Below are positions 21,014-32,046 of a stretch of 64,000 bases of DNA, one piece after another; positions within the stretch are counted from its first letter, which is position 1; every line of letters begins with the position of its first letter. A model generated the notes under the pieces. That model saw nothing but the letters and a program-made list of their open reading frames with translations, was not told the DNA's origin and did not search any database. This DNA is from Knufia peltigerae (taxonomy: Eukaryota; Ascomycota; Eurotiomycetes; Chaetothyriales; Trichomeriaceae). The position numbers and the translations under genes were made by a program. The stretch covers positions 21,024-85,023 of the forward strand of contig JAPDRN010000140.1 of assembly GCA_030247855.1 (NCBI GenBank), written 5' to 3'.

Positions 21014-22897
21014 ATGGCTCGATTTGCAACCGCTGACCATTGGCTAGGCTGTGCGACATGTCGCGTGAGGAAGCTGAAATGTGATGAGTTTCATCCAATC
21101 TGTGGACGATGTTCAAAAGCGAGATTGAGTTGCGACTGGAATTTACCAACAAGGGCAACTCGAGGAGGAGCTTCACAAGCCTCGGCCAGCACCGTCGTAA
21201 CCTCGCGACCTCTGGCTCCCGCCCCTCGTCCTCTCCGTCTGCGATCTCCCTCTGTCATTACCACCACGGATACGAAGAGCCCGGCTTCGATGGACAGCGG
21301 GAGCACCTCAACTACAATCTTCACCTTTGCTGGCAGTAGTTCTGAACATGCTTCCCCAAGCATCAATTTGTCACTCTCCAGGTTGACCCAAACGCACGAA
21401 GTTGCGCGTGCAAGCCCGAGTTCAAGTCCCACCCGGGACCTCTCAGCACCTTCGCACTCAGCGTTCCCCGCTTCACATGCTGCTTTGGCCGATTCCTTGA
21501 GACTCACTCCACAGGATCGACAGGCCTTTTTGTATGTTCCTGGCTCGGTCTTAGTTCTCCGCTTTGGTAAGCCATTTGAGTGGAGTAGCATATCCTATGT
21601 CTATTTGAACATAGCAAACACATATGCGGGCGTTATGAGAGTGTTCATAGCTGGCGCATCCATGGAGCTGCGCTCGAAAGAACTTCTCGATATTCATAAA
21701 GGTGAGTTCGCGCCAGAAAAGCTTGAGCGAGCTCGACGTCTGGAAGAGTCTGCAACTAGCCACTACCTACTAGCTCTCAAAGACTTGTCCGGTCTGGTAG
21801 AGCATATCACTTCAACAGGCGGAACAAAAGATGAAGTGGATGCCCTTTTTACCATGTGGTTTCTGATTCTCCATTTCGGTTTCTATCAGTCCCAGTGTGT
21901 TGGTGCAGCGCATCTGCACCTAAATGGGATTCGATCCTTCCTCAAGCCATATCTCAGATCCTGTGCTGAGCAGGGCAAGGATGGGCTCCCATTGGTATCA
22001 CGACAGCTACTCTATTACATTTCGTAAGGATTTCCCTTCACTATCATTCACACTGCTAATCTGAATCCATCAAGCTACCTGGACATACATCTCGCATTTG
22101 GAAGCAAAGAAGGCGGCAAACTATGGACAGATCTACTTTCCGAAGATGCCCAGTCGCCCTTTTCTCATGATGGTCTATTTCATGGTGCAAGATCATGTCT
22201 GGCCAAGTTATGGGGCCCTCAATATCCAACCAGTGAATTGTTCGATGACCTGGAAAATTACAGGCCGCTTCACTTCTTGCATCTGTGCCAGAAGCCCAAA
22301 ATTGGGATCCTGAATCTGGCGACCGTTTCGAACCTTGGCTATAATGACAGGGAAGGACGACATCGGCTGTGGAAACAGATCACGAAATTGTCAGAGGTAT
22401 GACGGGAAAAGTATCGCCACTGCTTTTACCGTGCTAATGAAAGCACCTAGGAATTTGCCGATATGTTAGAACTGGCAGATAGAGTCCCCGACTCAGGTGG
22501 CAGGAGACTCATATGGACCTTATACCATGCGACGCTCGACTTCTATGCACTCCAGGTCCTGTACTCGTGCCTGGACCCCCATGATGAACACCCACCGTGG
22601 CTCGATCGGATTCTAGCGACCATTATTAGCATCGGGTACAAAGCTGTGAGAGAGGATCCTCGGCAATTGTATCGCCTGGTCTGGCCCCTTGCTATTGCAA
22701 TGGTAAGAACGAGGGATTTAGTCCATCTCGATTGGCTCAAGGACCAGCTTGTCCGAGCTCAACTTCTCTTTCCCAACTTGAGCTTTCCCCAGGCGGCCTG
22801 GAACAGGGTAGGACCTTTGGGTCAGCTCCTCGTAGAAGCAGACCGAACGTGTCGTTCTGCATGTATAACAGCAGATCAGCAACTATTGAATGGATAA
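21014..22897 (+). CDS. Zn2Cys6 transcription factor, probable local regulator
   Basis: Three exons (21014-22023, 22075-22396, 22451-22897) give 592 residues. The zinc cluster is at the extreme N-terminus: GCATCRVRKLKCDEFHP, then CGRCSKARLSCDW (residues 12-41). A Ser/Pro/Thr-rich linker follows to about residue 165. The rest matches the Fungal_trans_2 type of regulatory domain, with LFTMWFLILHFGFYQS and a conserved HATLDFYALQVLYSCLDP near the C-terminus. Exon junctions keep frame and have GT/AG ends. Position between a hydrolase and a permease suggests it controls both; that is inference from synteny only. Confidence 0.9.
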
Positions 22898-23389
22898 AGA
22901 GCCACTTTTCTTTCATGTTCTTGGGGTATACAAGACATCAGCTATCTGCACGAGGATTAATTCCGCTCCCACGCCACACAATACTGAGATATCTTCCCTT
23001 CAACGAAACTGTTGCCACAAGCCTTCGCCGACGCATCCAATCATGAGGGTTCTGCCTCGGCTATCAGCGACTGGCGATTGGTCAAACCTCCCGATTGGCG
23101 GATGCAGCCAATACCCGCCCACCTCAACATGCATATCGCGAATCTTCGAGGCTTGCCAATGTACCAGATAGTTGCCGGCGCGGTTCATGATGCCACACGG
23201 CGTGTCGAGAAAGCATGCAGCTATCAATCTTACCCATGTTTGGAGATGACAGAGCGCACATGTCCCTCCGCTTTGAAGGGGCAGATTTGTCTATTTAATG
23301 AAGGATCTCTACCTACAACATTGTTATGCTACATTGACAAAGCTCAGTCAATGATTAGAGTCATTCGAACTGCATAAAGAATTCGAACA
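22898..23389. other. Intergenic region upstream of the permease
   Basis: About 490 bp without a supported gene. It serves as 3' region of the regulator and promoter of the permease. Confidence 0.4.
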
Positions 23390-25183
23390 ATGTCCACCTT
23401 GAAGAGCCAGATTGGTGCCACAATGAGTGACAAGCAGATCGAGACTGAGCTCGGCGAATCCCTTGCACTTCGCGAATCTGCCTTGACCACGAATGTGCCG
23501 GGGGAGCTGACTCCAGAAGACGACAAGGCAATTCTGAGGCGAATCGACCTTCAGTATGAATGAAACTATTGCTCTGAGGGAATATCAACTGACCTAGTCT
23601 ATCCAGTCTCATGCCGCTCCTCACGATATCATATATGCTACAGTTCATTGACAAGCAAACGCTCAATTTCTCCTCAATCATGGGAATAATGACAGATTTG
23701 GTAGATACCAGGGCCACAAATACGTTACAAATACAGACATCTGATACTGCGGACTATAGGATCTGAAAGGCACAGACTATACCTGGTGTGCCAGCGCCTT
23801 CTACTTCGGGTACCTTGCATTCACAAGCGTTGGGAGTTTTCTCATGGTCCGTTTACCCATTGGAAAATACCTGGCCACATCAAGGTAAGCCAACAGTACA
23901 ATTAGACTTGGCTGCTTGATGTAACTTTTGTGAACAGCATCATCTGGGCTATTATTCTTGGGTGTCATGCCGCAACACAAAGCTTCACCGGCCTGTTCAT
24001 TGCAAGGTTTTTCCTTGGAGCCGCCGAAGCGTCCATCAGCCCCGGCTTTTCTCTGATCACCGGAATGTGGTACAAGCGACAAGAGCAGCCATTTCGACAC
24101 GGGATTTGGTTTTTTGGCAACTCTGTTGCAGTCATGTTTGGTTCGCTGCTTGGTTACGCCATTGCACACATCCGTGGAAGTCTTGCTGCTTGGCGGGTGA
24201 GTCGACCGTCTCTTCTTTTGCGGCGGCATTCTAATCTCCTGTCCTCAGTGGGGTTTCATCATATTTGGTCTGGTGACCTTGGTATGGGCCATCGTGCTCC
24301 TCATCTTCCTTCCCGATGCACCCATGAAGGCACGTTTCCTGTCTCCAGAGCAGAAGGTCAAAGCGGTCGACCGGGTTCGGTCCAACCACACCGGCATAAA
24401 GGACAATCATTTCAAATGGGAACACGTTCGAGAAGCACTTACGGACGTCAAAATCTGGCTGCTGGTCATCTACCAACTTTCATTCAGTATTCCCAATGGG
24501 GCCTTCACCGCTTTCAGCAGCATCATCCTAAACGGCTTCGGCTTCACCATTTTCCAGGTCTACCTGCTCAGTATTCCCATGGGTGTCGTGCATGCAATTT
24601 TCTCGCTCGGATGCACGCTTCTGTGTAGTCGGTTCAAAAACATCAGGACTCTCGTCGCTGCCTCGATTTGTTTGGTCAGCTTGGGTGGCTCAATGTTGGT
24701 GCGGTACGGTCCCAATCAGGGAAGTAAGCTGGTCGGTCTCTACCTTTTTATCATATACGTCGCCGGCTTCCCCCTCAGCCTATCCATGATCTCATCGAAC
24801 GTTGCCGGCTTCACCAAAAAAAGCGTTGCGTCAGGAATGATGTTTATGGCTTATACGGGCGGAAACATTATAGGCCCGTTCCTGTTTTTCCCACATCAAG
24901 CACCCACTTATTCGGTAGGTTTCCTCTGATTCAGCCGTTGGATCCGCTTCCTCCCTTTGGATAACCTCTGGCTGACATGGATTCTGAACAGAGCGGCTTT
25001 CTCGGAACAGGTATCTGCTTTGGCATTGCTACAGTTTCTATGATCACCCTTCGGTTTGTGATCATCTTTGAAAACAAACGACGCGACAGAGTTCAGAGGG
25101 AAGCGCCTGCTCAACATTGCGAGGACCAATCCATTAATGATCTGACTGATAAGGCGAAGATGAATTTTCGATACCTGTATTGA
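23390..25183 (+). CDS. MFS permease, DAL5/allantoate family
   Basis: Six exons (23390-23553, 23607-23700, 23760-23884, 23938-24196, 24249-24914, 24992-25183) give 499 residues with every junction in phase. Family hallmarks: the RIDLHLMPLLTISYMLQFID start of helix 1, FIARFFLGAAEASISPGF in helix 4, then MWYKRQEQPFRHGIWF. A long central loop (about 215-255) precedes the second half, which contains SSNVAGFTKKSVASG and a YTGGNIIGPFLF motif. Fungal members import allantoate, ureidosuccinate, vitamins, dipeptides or small organic acids. With the neighbouring amidohydrolase, an amide or N-acyl amino acid is a reasonable guess, not a demonstration. Confidence 0.92.
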
Positions 25184-26202
25184 GTCACGAGAAGGCATCA
25201 TTCTACGAGACTGACAATCTTGCCAAGAGAGCAACGATGCGGCGACGCCATTCAATCTGCATTCGTCCATGTCTTCCCGGGCGGAGTATTTTCAAAAGTA
25301 GATTTCTGGAACTCAACATTGGCAGCTAAGGAGGATAAAGGGACTTCTCAGAGATAGGCGAGAACTAGAGAGTACTAAAGAGACCGCAGTAGAAATCAGA
25401 TTGTCGTTGCGAGAGTGCGTGAGAGCGTGAGTGAGAGGGTAAGAAGAAAGTGAGGAGAGGGTGAGTCGTGAGTAGGTCGTCTTAAAAGCGGCACTGTCTC
25501 TGTGAGCGGCCGAGGGCTCGGAGCAGTTTGACCATTGCTCCTGCTACCAAGTTCTACTTTCTCTGATAGAATCGAGTCTTAGATATTGTTGTTTCTTGTA
25601 GTGGCAGAGAACAACATAGTCTTGTAAAGAGGTAATATATAGAATTAACGCCTATTGTTATCTCACTAGATGGTAAAGAACCTGCATCTATATATTTAAG
25701 CGTTGAATGGCGGAATGCAACTATTGCCCTTCTATTGTAGTATAGTTGATGTTTCTTTATGATTGCACACCGAGTACACCTCTATAACTAGTAATGCCAA
25801 TATAGACGAATAGAGAATTTGCAATCCAAGTAGACCTATACAGAGAGATCATGAATTAGAATGGTTGTTGTTACAGGATTGGGCCCATGTTCTCAAATTT
25901 GGTCGGTTCGAGGTGTCGAAGAATTTAGGCGTTTTACGGAATTTCGCAAAGCACAAAATAATTGAGCCGCCTACCGATCGCGACTTCAGCAGACAGCCAC
26001 CAGAGTATTGACGATCCCTAATGCCGAGCAAAGGAGAACAGAGTCACATCTCCGGCTCACCGGTCTATGTGGTGCTATTTGCCACTTTCCGTGTAATCAC
26101 CGAAAGGATCAAGTAAGTTTGCACTTGAACCGTTGCACCACAAACGATGATAGTGTACTTGTTCTGCGTCACAGTGAACCGGTCTCGGGCAGTAGAGGAA
26201 GA

Positions 26203-26215
26203 GATTATCAGATAA
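26203..26215. promoter_or_regulatory. Palindromic GATA element, copy 1
   Basis: GATTATCAGATAA contains ATCAGATAA, fitting the ATCWGATAA consensus of SreA-type iron repressors. It also contains the perfect palindrome TTATC-A-GATAA. The site is not in front of any gene I can recognise. Confidence 0.4.
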
Positions 26216-26359
26216 GATTACAATCATGATCAGTTGTGAAGCGGAGCATCAGACCACGATCAACCAATAAGTCGCCATGTCTGGAGCAAGGGTTTGGCAG
26301 AGCAAGCGAGCCGCAATGGTCTCGATTGCCAAAAGAAGACCCCGAGGCCGGGATCAGGC

Positions 26360-26372
26360 GATTATCAGATAA
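26360..26372. promoter_or_regulatory. Palindromic GATA element, copy 2
   Basis: Exact second copy of the same 13-mer, 157 bp downstream and in the same orientation. Confidence 0.4.
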
Positions 26373-27081
26373 AAAAGCCTCAAGGTATGGGATGGGTCTC
26401 TACCGAACTGCATGTGGTCCAGCGCAGAGGTGCCACGTTGATCGGCACGGTCACGCAGACGCAGGTGTGGGTTGAGGAAGCAAATCCGCCCTGCCCACGA
26501 GCAAAGTGGCACAAGCTTAAGCGGGAAACACCAGATTCCACTGTTTTCTCTCGGCAGGGTCCCCAGACATGTCCCATATCCCGCGGAGCTCGGTAGCTTA
26601 TGCCTCTAGCGCGCCCAGACAAGGCCAAGAAGCCCAGAGAAAGGCTTGGGATGAGCTTCAGGCAGACTTCCGCAAAAGTGGTGTGAGACCGGTCTTTTTT
26701 TTTTTGATGGTCTCTGCATCAAGCGAAGATTTTCAAAACACTGCTCCGACAAGGGGCCAGTACTCACTTGGCTCGCTTCACAGACCAACAAGCGATATCG
26801 GAGTCAGTCTCAGATGTTTTCAGTCAACGTGGCATTACTGGCCACTTTGTGACTCGGATGTCTAGCAGGGAATGAAATTGTAAGACCTATGGGAGGAAGG
26901 ATGCAGTTACCACAGAAGTCGATTCCGAAGCTGTATCTACCAACTAGTAAACATGACAATCACTGGACGAGCCCCGAAGCAAGGCGGCGGCCATCCTCTC
27001 TTCGACCTCATCTTACTCCAGCCGACACACAATGTCGTGAAGTCAGTGGCCAAGTTCACATAAGTTCACGCCTGCCTAGAC

Positions 27082-28203
27082 CTAAGTCGAGCCGAGAGGC
27101 CCCTGAATCCCATGGCTGAAATTATCTGCCTGAACTTGCTTGATGATGGCCGCGGCATCCTGCTTAGGGGTAGTGAGCTTGCGGTGGGCATAGCTTCTGA
27201 AGCCCGGAACCCTGGCCAAGAACCTCAGGAAGGCCTTCTGGCCGGGCAGAGATCCGGTGCGCTCCTCGTATAGCATGAAGCAGATGCAGACAATGATGAA
27301 CAGCCAGTAAATGTTGTATGAGATGACCGATCCATAAGTTCCGGTGTTTCCCCAGCCCAAGATGGCATTAAAAATGCCCCAACCGTGATCAAGCTCCGGG
27401 CTGCAGCAGTTGACATGCCAGACTGTCTGCCTGATGTTGTACGAGCCGGGGCCGCTGCCAGACTCGGCGACGTCACCACCGACCTGCTGTGCGAACTTGT
27501 AAAATTGCAAGCTCCAGATGGATTTGGAGAACATGCCTGCTGCGATCAGGTACAGGAGGCAGGTGGAGGCGATGAGGAAGTATTGAATGGCCATGTAGTT
27601 GCCGCCACGGTAGATGAGGAAACCAATAAGCAGGCCTGCGAGGATGCCGGTGATGACTGGGATAGGGAAAGCCGTGGCGGGCAGACCGAGTGAGACACCA
27701 CCAATGAAGACCACGGCCTCGAGACCTTCGCGGAGGGTGGTGATGAAGGGCAGAATGAACATGGCGTACCGTCGAGACCATTCCCCGAACCTCGAGGCAG
27801 CGTCCTTGTGATGGGTCTTTGCGGCCAGAGCTTGGGCAATCTTGACCCTCCATTTCTCCTTGGTCTTGTTGACGCGTAGGATGGCAAGTCCCATGACGGT
27901 GATGATGATGCTGGCAATCAGGTAGAAGATGCCTTCCCAGAGATCCTCGGATTCCGCCCAGAGGTTATGACCCAGGCCGTAGAAGACGCCGATGAAGGCG
28001 CCTCCGATGATGAGGGCTATCAAGATGCCGCCCAGTGAACCCGCCCATACTTGTCGCCTCAGTCGCTTATAGATGACGGGGTCCTGGTGAGGTTGGCCCA
28101 AACACTGCTTCAAGAAAGAAAGCAGCACCGACACAATGATGACTGCCTCGAGACATTCTCGAAAGACGATGAAAAAGATTGGAACACCAAAGACGTTCGT
28201 CAT
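27082..28203 (-). CDS. FTR1: High-affinity iron permease
   Basis: Single exon, 373 residues, the usual length for fungal Ftr1. The product is a multi-spanning plasma-membrane Fe(III) permease that takes iron directly from its ferroxidase partner Fet3. The two iron-binding glutamate motifs are present: RECLE at 15-19 in helix 1 (the common REGLE or RETLE, here with Cys) and REGLE at 158-162 in helix 4. About seven hydrophobic helices can be counted, ending in YWLFIIVCICFMLYEER. A basic cytosolic tail follows. The gene is divergent from FET3, the standard arrangement for co-expression. Iron control through SreA/HapX is suggested by two ATCTGATAA elements upstream. Assignment is secure. Confidence 0.97.
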   Translation of the reverse strand: MTNVFGVPIFFIVFRECLEAVIIVSVLLSFLKQCLGQPHQDPVIYKRLRRQVWAGSLGGILIALIIGGAFIGVFYGLGHNLWAESEDLWEGIFYLIASIIITVMGLAILRVNKTKEKWRVKIAQALAAKTHHKDAASRFGEWSRRYAMFILPFITTLREGLEAVVFIGGVSLGLPATAFPIPVITGILAGLLIGFLIYRGGNYMAIQYFLIASTCLLYLIAAGMFSKSIWSLQFYKFAQQVGGDVAESGSGPGSYNIRQTVWHVNCCSPELDHGWGIFNAILGWGNTGTYGSVISYNIYWLFIIVCICFMLYEERTGSLPGQKAFLRFLARVPGFRSYAHRKLTTPKQDAAAIIKQVQADNFSHGIQGPLGST

Positions 28204-28679
28204 TGTGATCTCGCGATGGATTAGATGAGATAAGATGCTGCAGCTTTCCGCCTCGATGTAGCGGAAAAGGGGAGGACACAGAGATGTAGCCCGGCGCGAA
28301 AAAAGGCCTTTATGTTTATTGCTCGGTGCGCACCCAGCAAATTAAGATCGGAGGACGAGAAAAGCTTAGGAAGGGTGTAGCATGACTTGTCTAGGAGACT
28401 AGCCCACAGAGCGGCGCCGGAGCGAGCGTGCCAAGACTTGAAGTGGCCGACAATAGGAATCGAAAATCCATCGCGCGGAAAAACAAAGAAAGAGTGGGAA
28501 GAACGGATGCTATTGTTTGAGCTACTCGTGAGACAAAGCAGGCCGAGTTTCGGGGGATGCAGGGCGGGAGTGTACAGCTGGGAGGGTGTATGGAGGCTCG
28601 TGAGTTGAAGCTGTGATCCCGCCAAGCCTCCAGGACCCATTTTGTTCTGACTAGTTCAGCCTCAAACAGGTGATTGATC

Positions 28680-28688
28680 ATCTGATAA
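28680..28688 (+). promoter_or_regulatory. SreA/HapX-type element ATCTGATAA (FTR1-proximal)
   Basis: Exact match to ATCWGATAA, 477 bp upstream of the FTR1 start. Confidence 0.6.
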
Positions 28689-28867
28689 CGAGAAACGATA
28701 AGATAATGGCGGGCGCGAAATACGAGCCTGGGATGCAGGGTAGGTGGCTAGTAGTTTGAGGGCTTTTACCAGGGGGGCCATCAAGGGACAAGCAAAAGGG
28801 TAAAGTTTTCGTCGTGGTGGAGGCCAGGATTCTGCTGGCATTGGGCGGGCAGAGGCCTGGAGCGAGC

Positions 28868-28876
28868 ATCTGATAA
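28868..28876 (+). promoter_or_regulatory. SreA/HapX-type element ATCTGATAA (central)
   Basis: Second exact match, sharing the 11-mer CATCTGATAAC with the first and lying 188 bp from it, in the middle of the divergent promoter. Confidence 0.6.
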
Positions 28877-29534
28877 CTTTGATGCCAAATGTCTAGAACG
28901 CCAAGACCTCCGCTAATCAATCTAAGATAATCGCTCCATCCAGATCAGCTTGGGGATTGGTAGACGAGACCCCTTTCCCCGTGCGACACTTTGCACTCCT
29001 GGTGGACACTTGTTGGGTGAGAGAAATTTTTCACATGGGGACAATCAAGGCGACGCCCCGTGCCCGGTGAGAATCCACCTTTTTCCATTTGACCTGCTGC
29101 CAAACTAGGGGCTATGACAGTCCTGAACACACCTAGTATCCCCAGTCAAAATGGGCGGCTCAACAGGCGGCTCAATGAGCGGCTCTGTTGGACGAAACAT
29201 GCTTGCCGGCATCGGGCTGTCCAAAAGACTGGACCATTTTACTTACCTAGTCTGAATTCTACAGTTGCCTCCGCTTCGAGTTCCGGCATGGCAACTCGAT
29301 CTTGTCTTATCTCGTATGTAGAAAAACAGCAGGCTCTCCCTCCTTCAAGGTGGATTGTCAAAAGACTGGCTCATGCTCTAGTCCCTCATCGTCGACGACC
29401 TTTGAAGCCTTGGCAAGCTTCTGCTAAGCTTCTCTGTATTATATAGAGAGGGTGTACTACTGTGTGGTCGCTGCTACTACTATAGCACCCTTTGCAAGTA
29501 TTTCACACGATTGCCATTGTCAACAACACCAACC

Positions 29535-31454
29535 ATGGCGAAGCTTGTACAGCTGCTCCTCTTGACCCTCGGTCTGTTGCTCCTCTCGGGATGGACCACG
29601 GCCAAAACAGTCACTTACGACTTCAACGTGAGTTGGGTCAATGCCAACCCAGACGGACTCCTCGAGAAGAAGGTGGTTGGCATCAACGGACAATGGCCGC
29701 TGCCCGTCATTGAAGTCGACAAGGGCGACCGCCTCGTGGTCAATATGTACAATGGCCTGGGCGATAAGAACACCAGCATTCACTGGCACGGCATGTTCCA
29801 GACCAACACGAGCGACATGGACGGTCCTTCGATGGTCACCCAGTGCCCCATTCCTCCCGGGTACAGCTTCACCTATAACTTCACCGTCAACCAGAACGGC
29901 ACCTACTGGTATCACTGCCACACCGACTTCTGCTACCCGGACGGCTATCGACAGGCGCTGATTGTGCATGACAAGGATGCCTTCTTTAACGACCAGTACG
30001 ACGAGGAACTCACCATCACACTCAGCGACTGGTACCATGGCTTTGTCGAAGACATCCGCTTCCTGTCTCTCTACAACCCGACCGGTGCCGAACCTGTGCC
30101 CAACTCCTTCCTGCTGAACGACACACAGAACTCCAGCATCGCCGTCAAACCGGATACGACTTATCTGATAAGATTGATCAACATCGGCGCGTTTGTGTCG
30201 CAGTACTTTTACATCGAGAATCATACCTTCAGAGTCGTGGAGATCGACGGCGTATACACAGAACCCACCGAGTCCGACTTACTCTACCTCTCTCCTGCCC
30301 AAAGGTACTCTTTCCTGCTCACCACCAAGAACACAACCGACAAGAATTTCCCCATCGTCACCGTCGCCGACTCCGAGTTGCTCGATGTCATCCTTCCTGA
30401 CCTTCTACTCAATAATACTAATTGGCTGGAATACAACGCCGACGCTCTGCACCCAGAGGCGGTCATGACTGTCGACACCTCGGCGGATCTCTACCCCTTG
30501 GACGACATGACCTTGGTCCCTCACGATGCCATGGAACTTCTCCCGGAGCCGGACCACGAGATTGTGGTGGACGTGGTCATGGCCAATCTCCGCAACGGCT
30601 TCGGGTACGCCTTTCTCAACAACATCACCTACACCAAACCCAAAGTGCCCACGCTCTACACCGTCATGAGCGCCGGCGACTTGGCCACCAACGAGCTTGT
30701 CTATGGCGAGTACACGCACCCCATGGTTCTCAAGCACAACGAAGTGGTGCAGATTGTGCTGAACAACCAAGACGGAGGCGCCCACCCTTTTCACCTTCAC
30801 GGCCATCAATTCCAGGTCATTGAACGTTTCCCCGCTTATGGCGAGCACTTTTTCGACTACAAGGACGGCGACCCGGTGCCGTACGACCCTTCAAACCACA
30901 CGGCTTTCCCGACCACCCCCGCGCGTCGCGATACCTTTGTGGTCCCGGCCAACGGGTACTATGTCATTCGCTTTGTCGCTGACAACCCGGGCGTGTGGAT
31001 GTTCCACTGCCACATCGACTGGCATTTGGAACAGGGCTTGGCCATGGTCATGATCGAGGCGCCCGACGTGATTCAAAAGACGCACAAGATCCCTCAACAG
31101 CAATACGACGTGTGCAAGGCCGCCGGGATCCCGATCGAGGGCAACGCCGCGGCCAAAACCGAAAACTTTTTGGATCTGGACGGCCAGCCGGAACAGGTCG
31201 GTCCCATCGCCAGCGGCTTCACCGCCAGAGGTATCGTGGCCTTGGTCTTTTCTTGCATCAGCGCGGTGTTGGGTATGGCTTTCATCACCATTTACGGCTT
31301 GTCGGAGCCAAAGACTCTACAAAAGGACATGTCGTCGACCGATGATGACGTTACTCATGAAAGTGTACCTGCTGGTGATGCGGAACCCAAGATCGCCGCC
31401 GCCGCCGGTACTGGTGCTGGTAATGGTACAAGCACTGGCACTGCCCCACGGTAG
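29535..31454 (+). CDS. FET3: Multicopper ferroxidase, iron transport
   Basis: Single exon, 639 residues. Fet3 oxidises Fe(II) at the cell surface and passes Fe(III) to Ftr1. A signal peptide covers residues 1 to about 23. Copper-site motifs are HWHG (83-86), WYHCH (125-129), HPFHLHGH, and HCHIDWHLEQGLAMVM from His491. The last motif holds the Cys-His bridge between type 1 and type 3 copper, with leucine before the axial Met, as in ferroxidases. Many NxT/S sites fit an extracellular domain. A single membrane helix at about 566-588 and a Ser/Thr/Ala/Gly-rich cytosolic tail complete the Fet3 layout and separate it from soluble laccases. The ATG at 29535 directly precedes the signal peptide. Confidence 0.97.
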   Translation: MAKLVQLLLLTLGLLLLSGWTTAKTVTYDFNVSWVNANPDGLLEKKVVGINGQWPLPVIEVDKGDRLVVNMYNGLGDKNTSIHWHGMFQTNTSDMDGPSMVTQCPIPPGYSFTYNFTVNQNGTYWYHCHTDFCYPDGYRQALIVHDKDAFFNDQYDEELTITLSDWYHGFVEDIRFLSLYNPTGAEPVPNSFLLNDTQNSSIAVKPDTTYLIRLINIGAFVSQYFYIENHTFRVVEIDGVYTEPTESDLLYLSPAQRYSFLLTTKNTTDKNFPIVTVADSELLDVILPDLLLNNTNWLEYNADALHPEAVMTVDTSADLYPLDDMTLVPHDAMELLPEPDHEIVVDVVMANLRNGFGYAFLNNITYTKPKVPTLYTVMSAGDLATNELVYGEYTHPMVLKHNEVVQIVLNNQDGGAHPFHLHGHQFQVIERFPAYGEHFFDYKDGDPVPYDPSNHTAFPTTPARRDTFVVPANGYYVIRFVADNPGVWMFHCHIDWHLEQGLAMVMIEAPDVIQKTHKIPQQQYDVCKAAGIPIEGNAAAKTENFLDLDGQPEQVGPIASGFTARGIVALVFSCISAVLGMAFITIYGLSEPKTLQKDMSSTDDDVTHESVPAGDAEPKIAAAAGTGAGNGTSTGTAPR

Positions 31455-32046
31455 AGGATGGAATAGTTGGGGTAGACGAAGAGGTCAAGAAGGGCTGGGA
31501 GGAGTATATCTGATGTCAAAATAGATGATGATTTCGCGTTTGCAGCAAGCTTGAGTTTTGTTTGCCCTACTAAGGTGCTGGGTATAATTCATTGGTACTC
31601 CCTACGGATACGAGTTCTCGTATTTAATACCACTCCGTACCTGTTCCCAATCAAGTTAAACCCGCGACCACGTGCCCTCGAGCTGAACTCAGCTACACTA
31701 CCGAGTAAGACTACCTTAGTCGTACAGAAGTACGCGGTAGGGGAGTCAATCATCATCACCGCAGACAAAGGATCTTATTGTAGCCCCTACTAGGTACAAT
31801 GTCTCTCGTCTGTTGCTGTCAAAAAGGGCCAATGGTCGACCGCTCTGTTGTTCAATATCCAGAAAGGTTGGGGGCCGGAAAACGACGAGAGAACTGCATA
31901 CTGTAGGGTGTATGGATGTCACTGAAATAGTCCTTTGATTCCTCTTCCCTCGCTTTTTTTTGATGTTCTGATCGCGATTTACGGTTCGTGATACCTTCAA
32001 CTGATTGTTACAACACGTCTCTTATACTTCCGATCCGATAAGAAAA
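31455..32046. other. Intergenic region with a short perfect hairpin
   Basis: No gene. ATACGAG-TT-CTCGTAT at 31608-31623 forms a perfect 7-bp stem with a 2-base centre. It could be a palindromic protein site or a structure in the FET3 3' region. Confidence 0.4.

Larger units (their letters stand above)
25184..27081. other. Long convergent intergenic region with orphan GATA palindromes
   Basis: Nearly 1.9 kb between two gene 3' ends. No coding gene could be assembled on either strand. It contains a purine-rich tract (about 25380-25470), a long T run near 26697-26707, and two copies of GATTATCAGATAA at 26203-26215 and 26360-26372. The 25400-25700 part has the look of non-coding repeat or LTR-like DNA, but I found no terminal repeats, primer site or reverse-transcriptase frame to support that. 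Confidence 0.45.
28204..29534. promoter_or_regulatory. Bidirectional FTR1-FET3 promoter
   Basis: A 1.33-kb region between two divergent start codons. It contains CATCTGATAAC twice (28679-28689 and 28867-28877), further single GATA sites near 28230, 28697 and 28925, and a CCAAT box on the minus strand near 28957. A TATATAG lies at 29440-29446, about 90 bp before the FET3 ATG. GATA-factor repression (SreA type) and CCAAT-complex/HapX regulation of iron genes are established in ascomycetes. That these particular sites are used is inference. No gene lies within. Confidence 0.7.

Noticed and set aside
27225..27917. Several open frames of 80-125 codons overlapping FTR1
   Set aside because: Shadows of the strongly biased FTR1 coding sequence in other frames.
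29520..30224. 234-codon minus-strand frame inside FET3
   Set aside because: Antisense shadow of FET3; its sequence shows no family feature.
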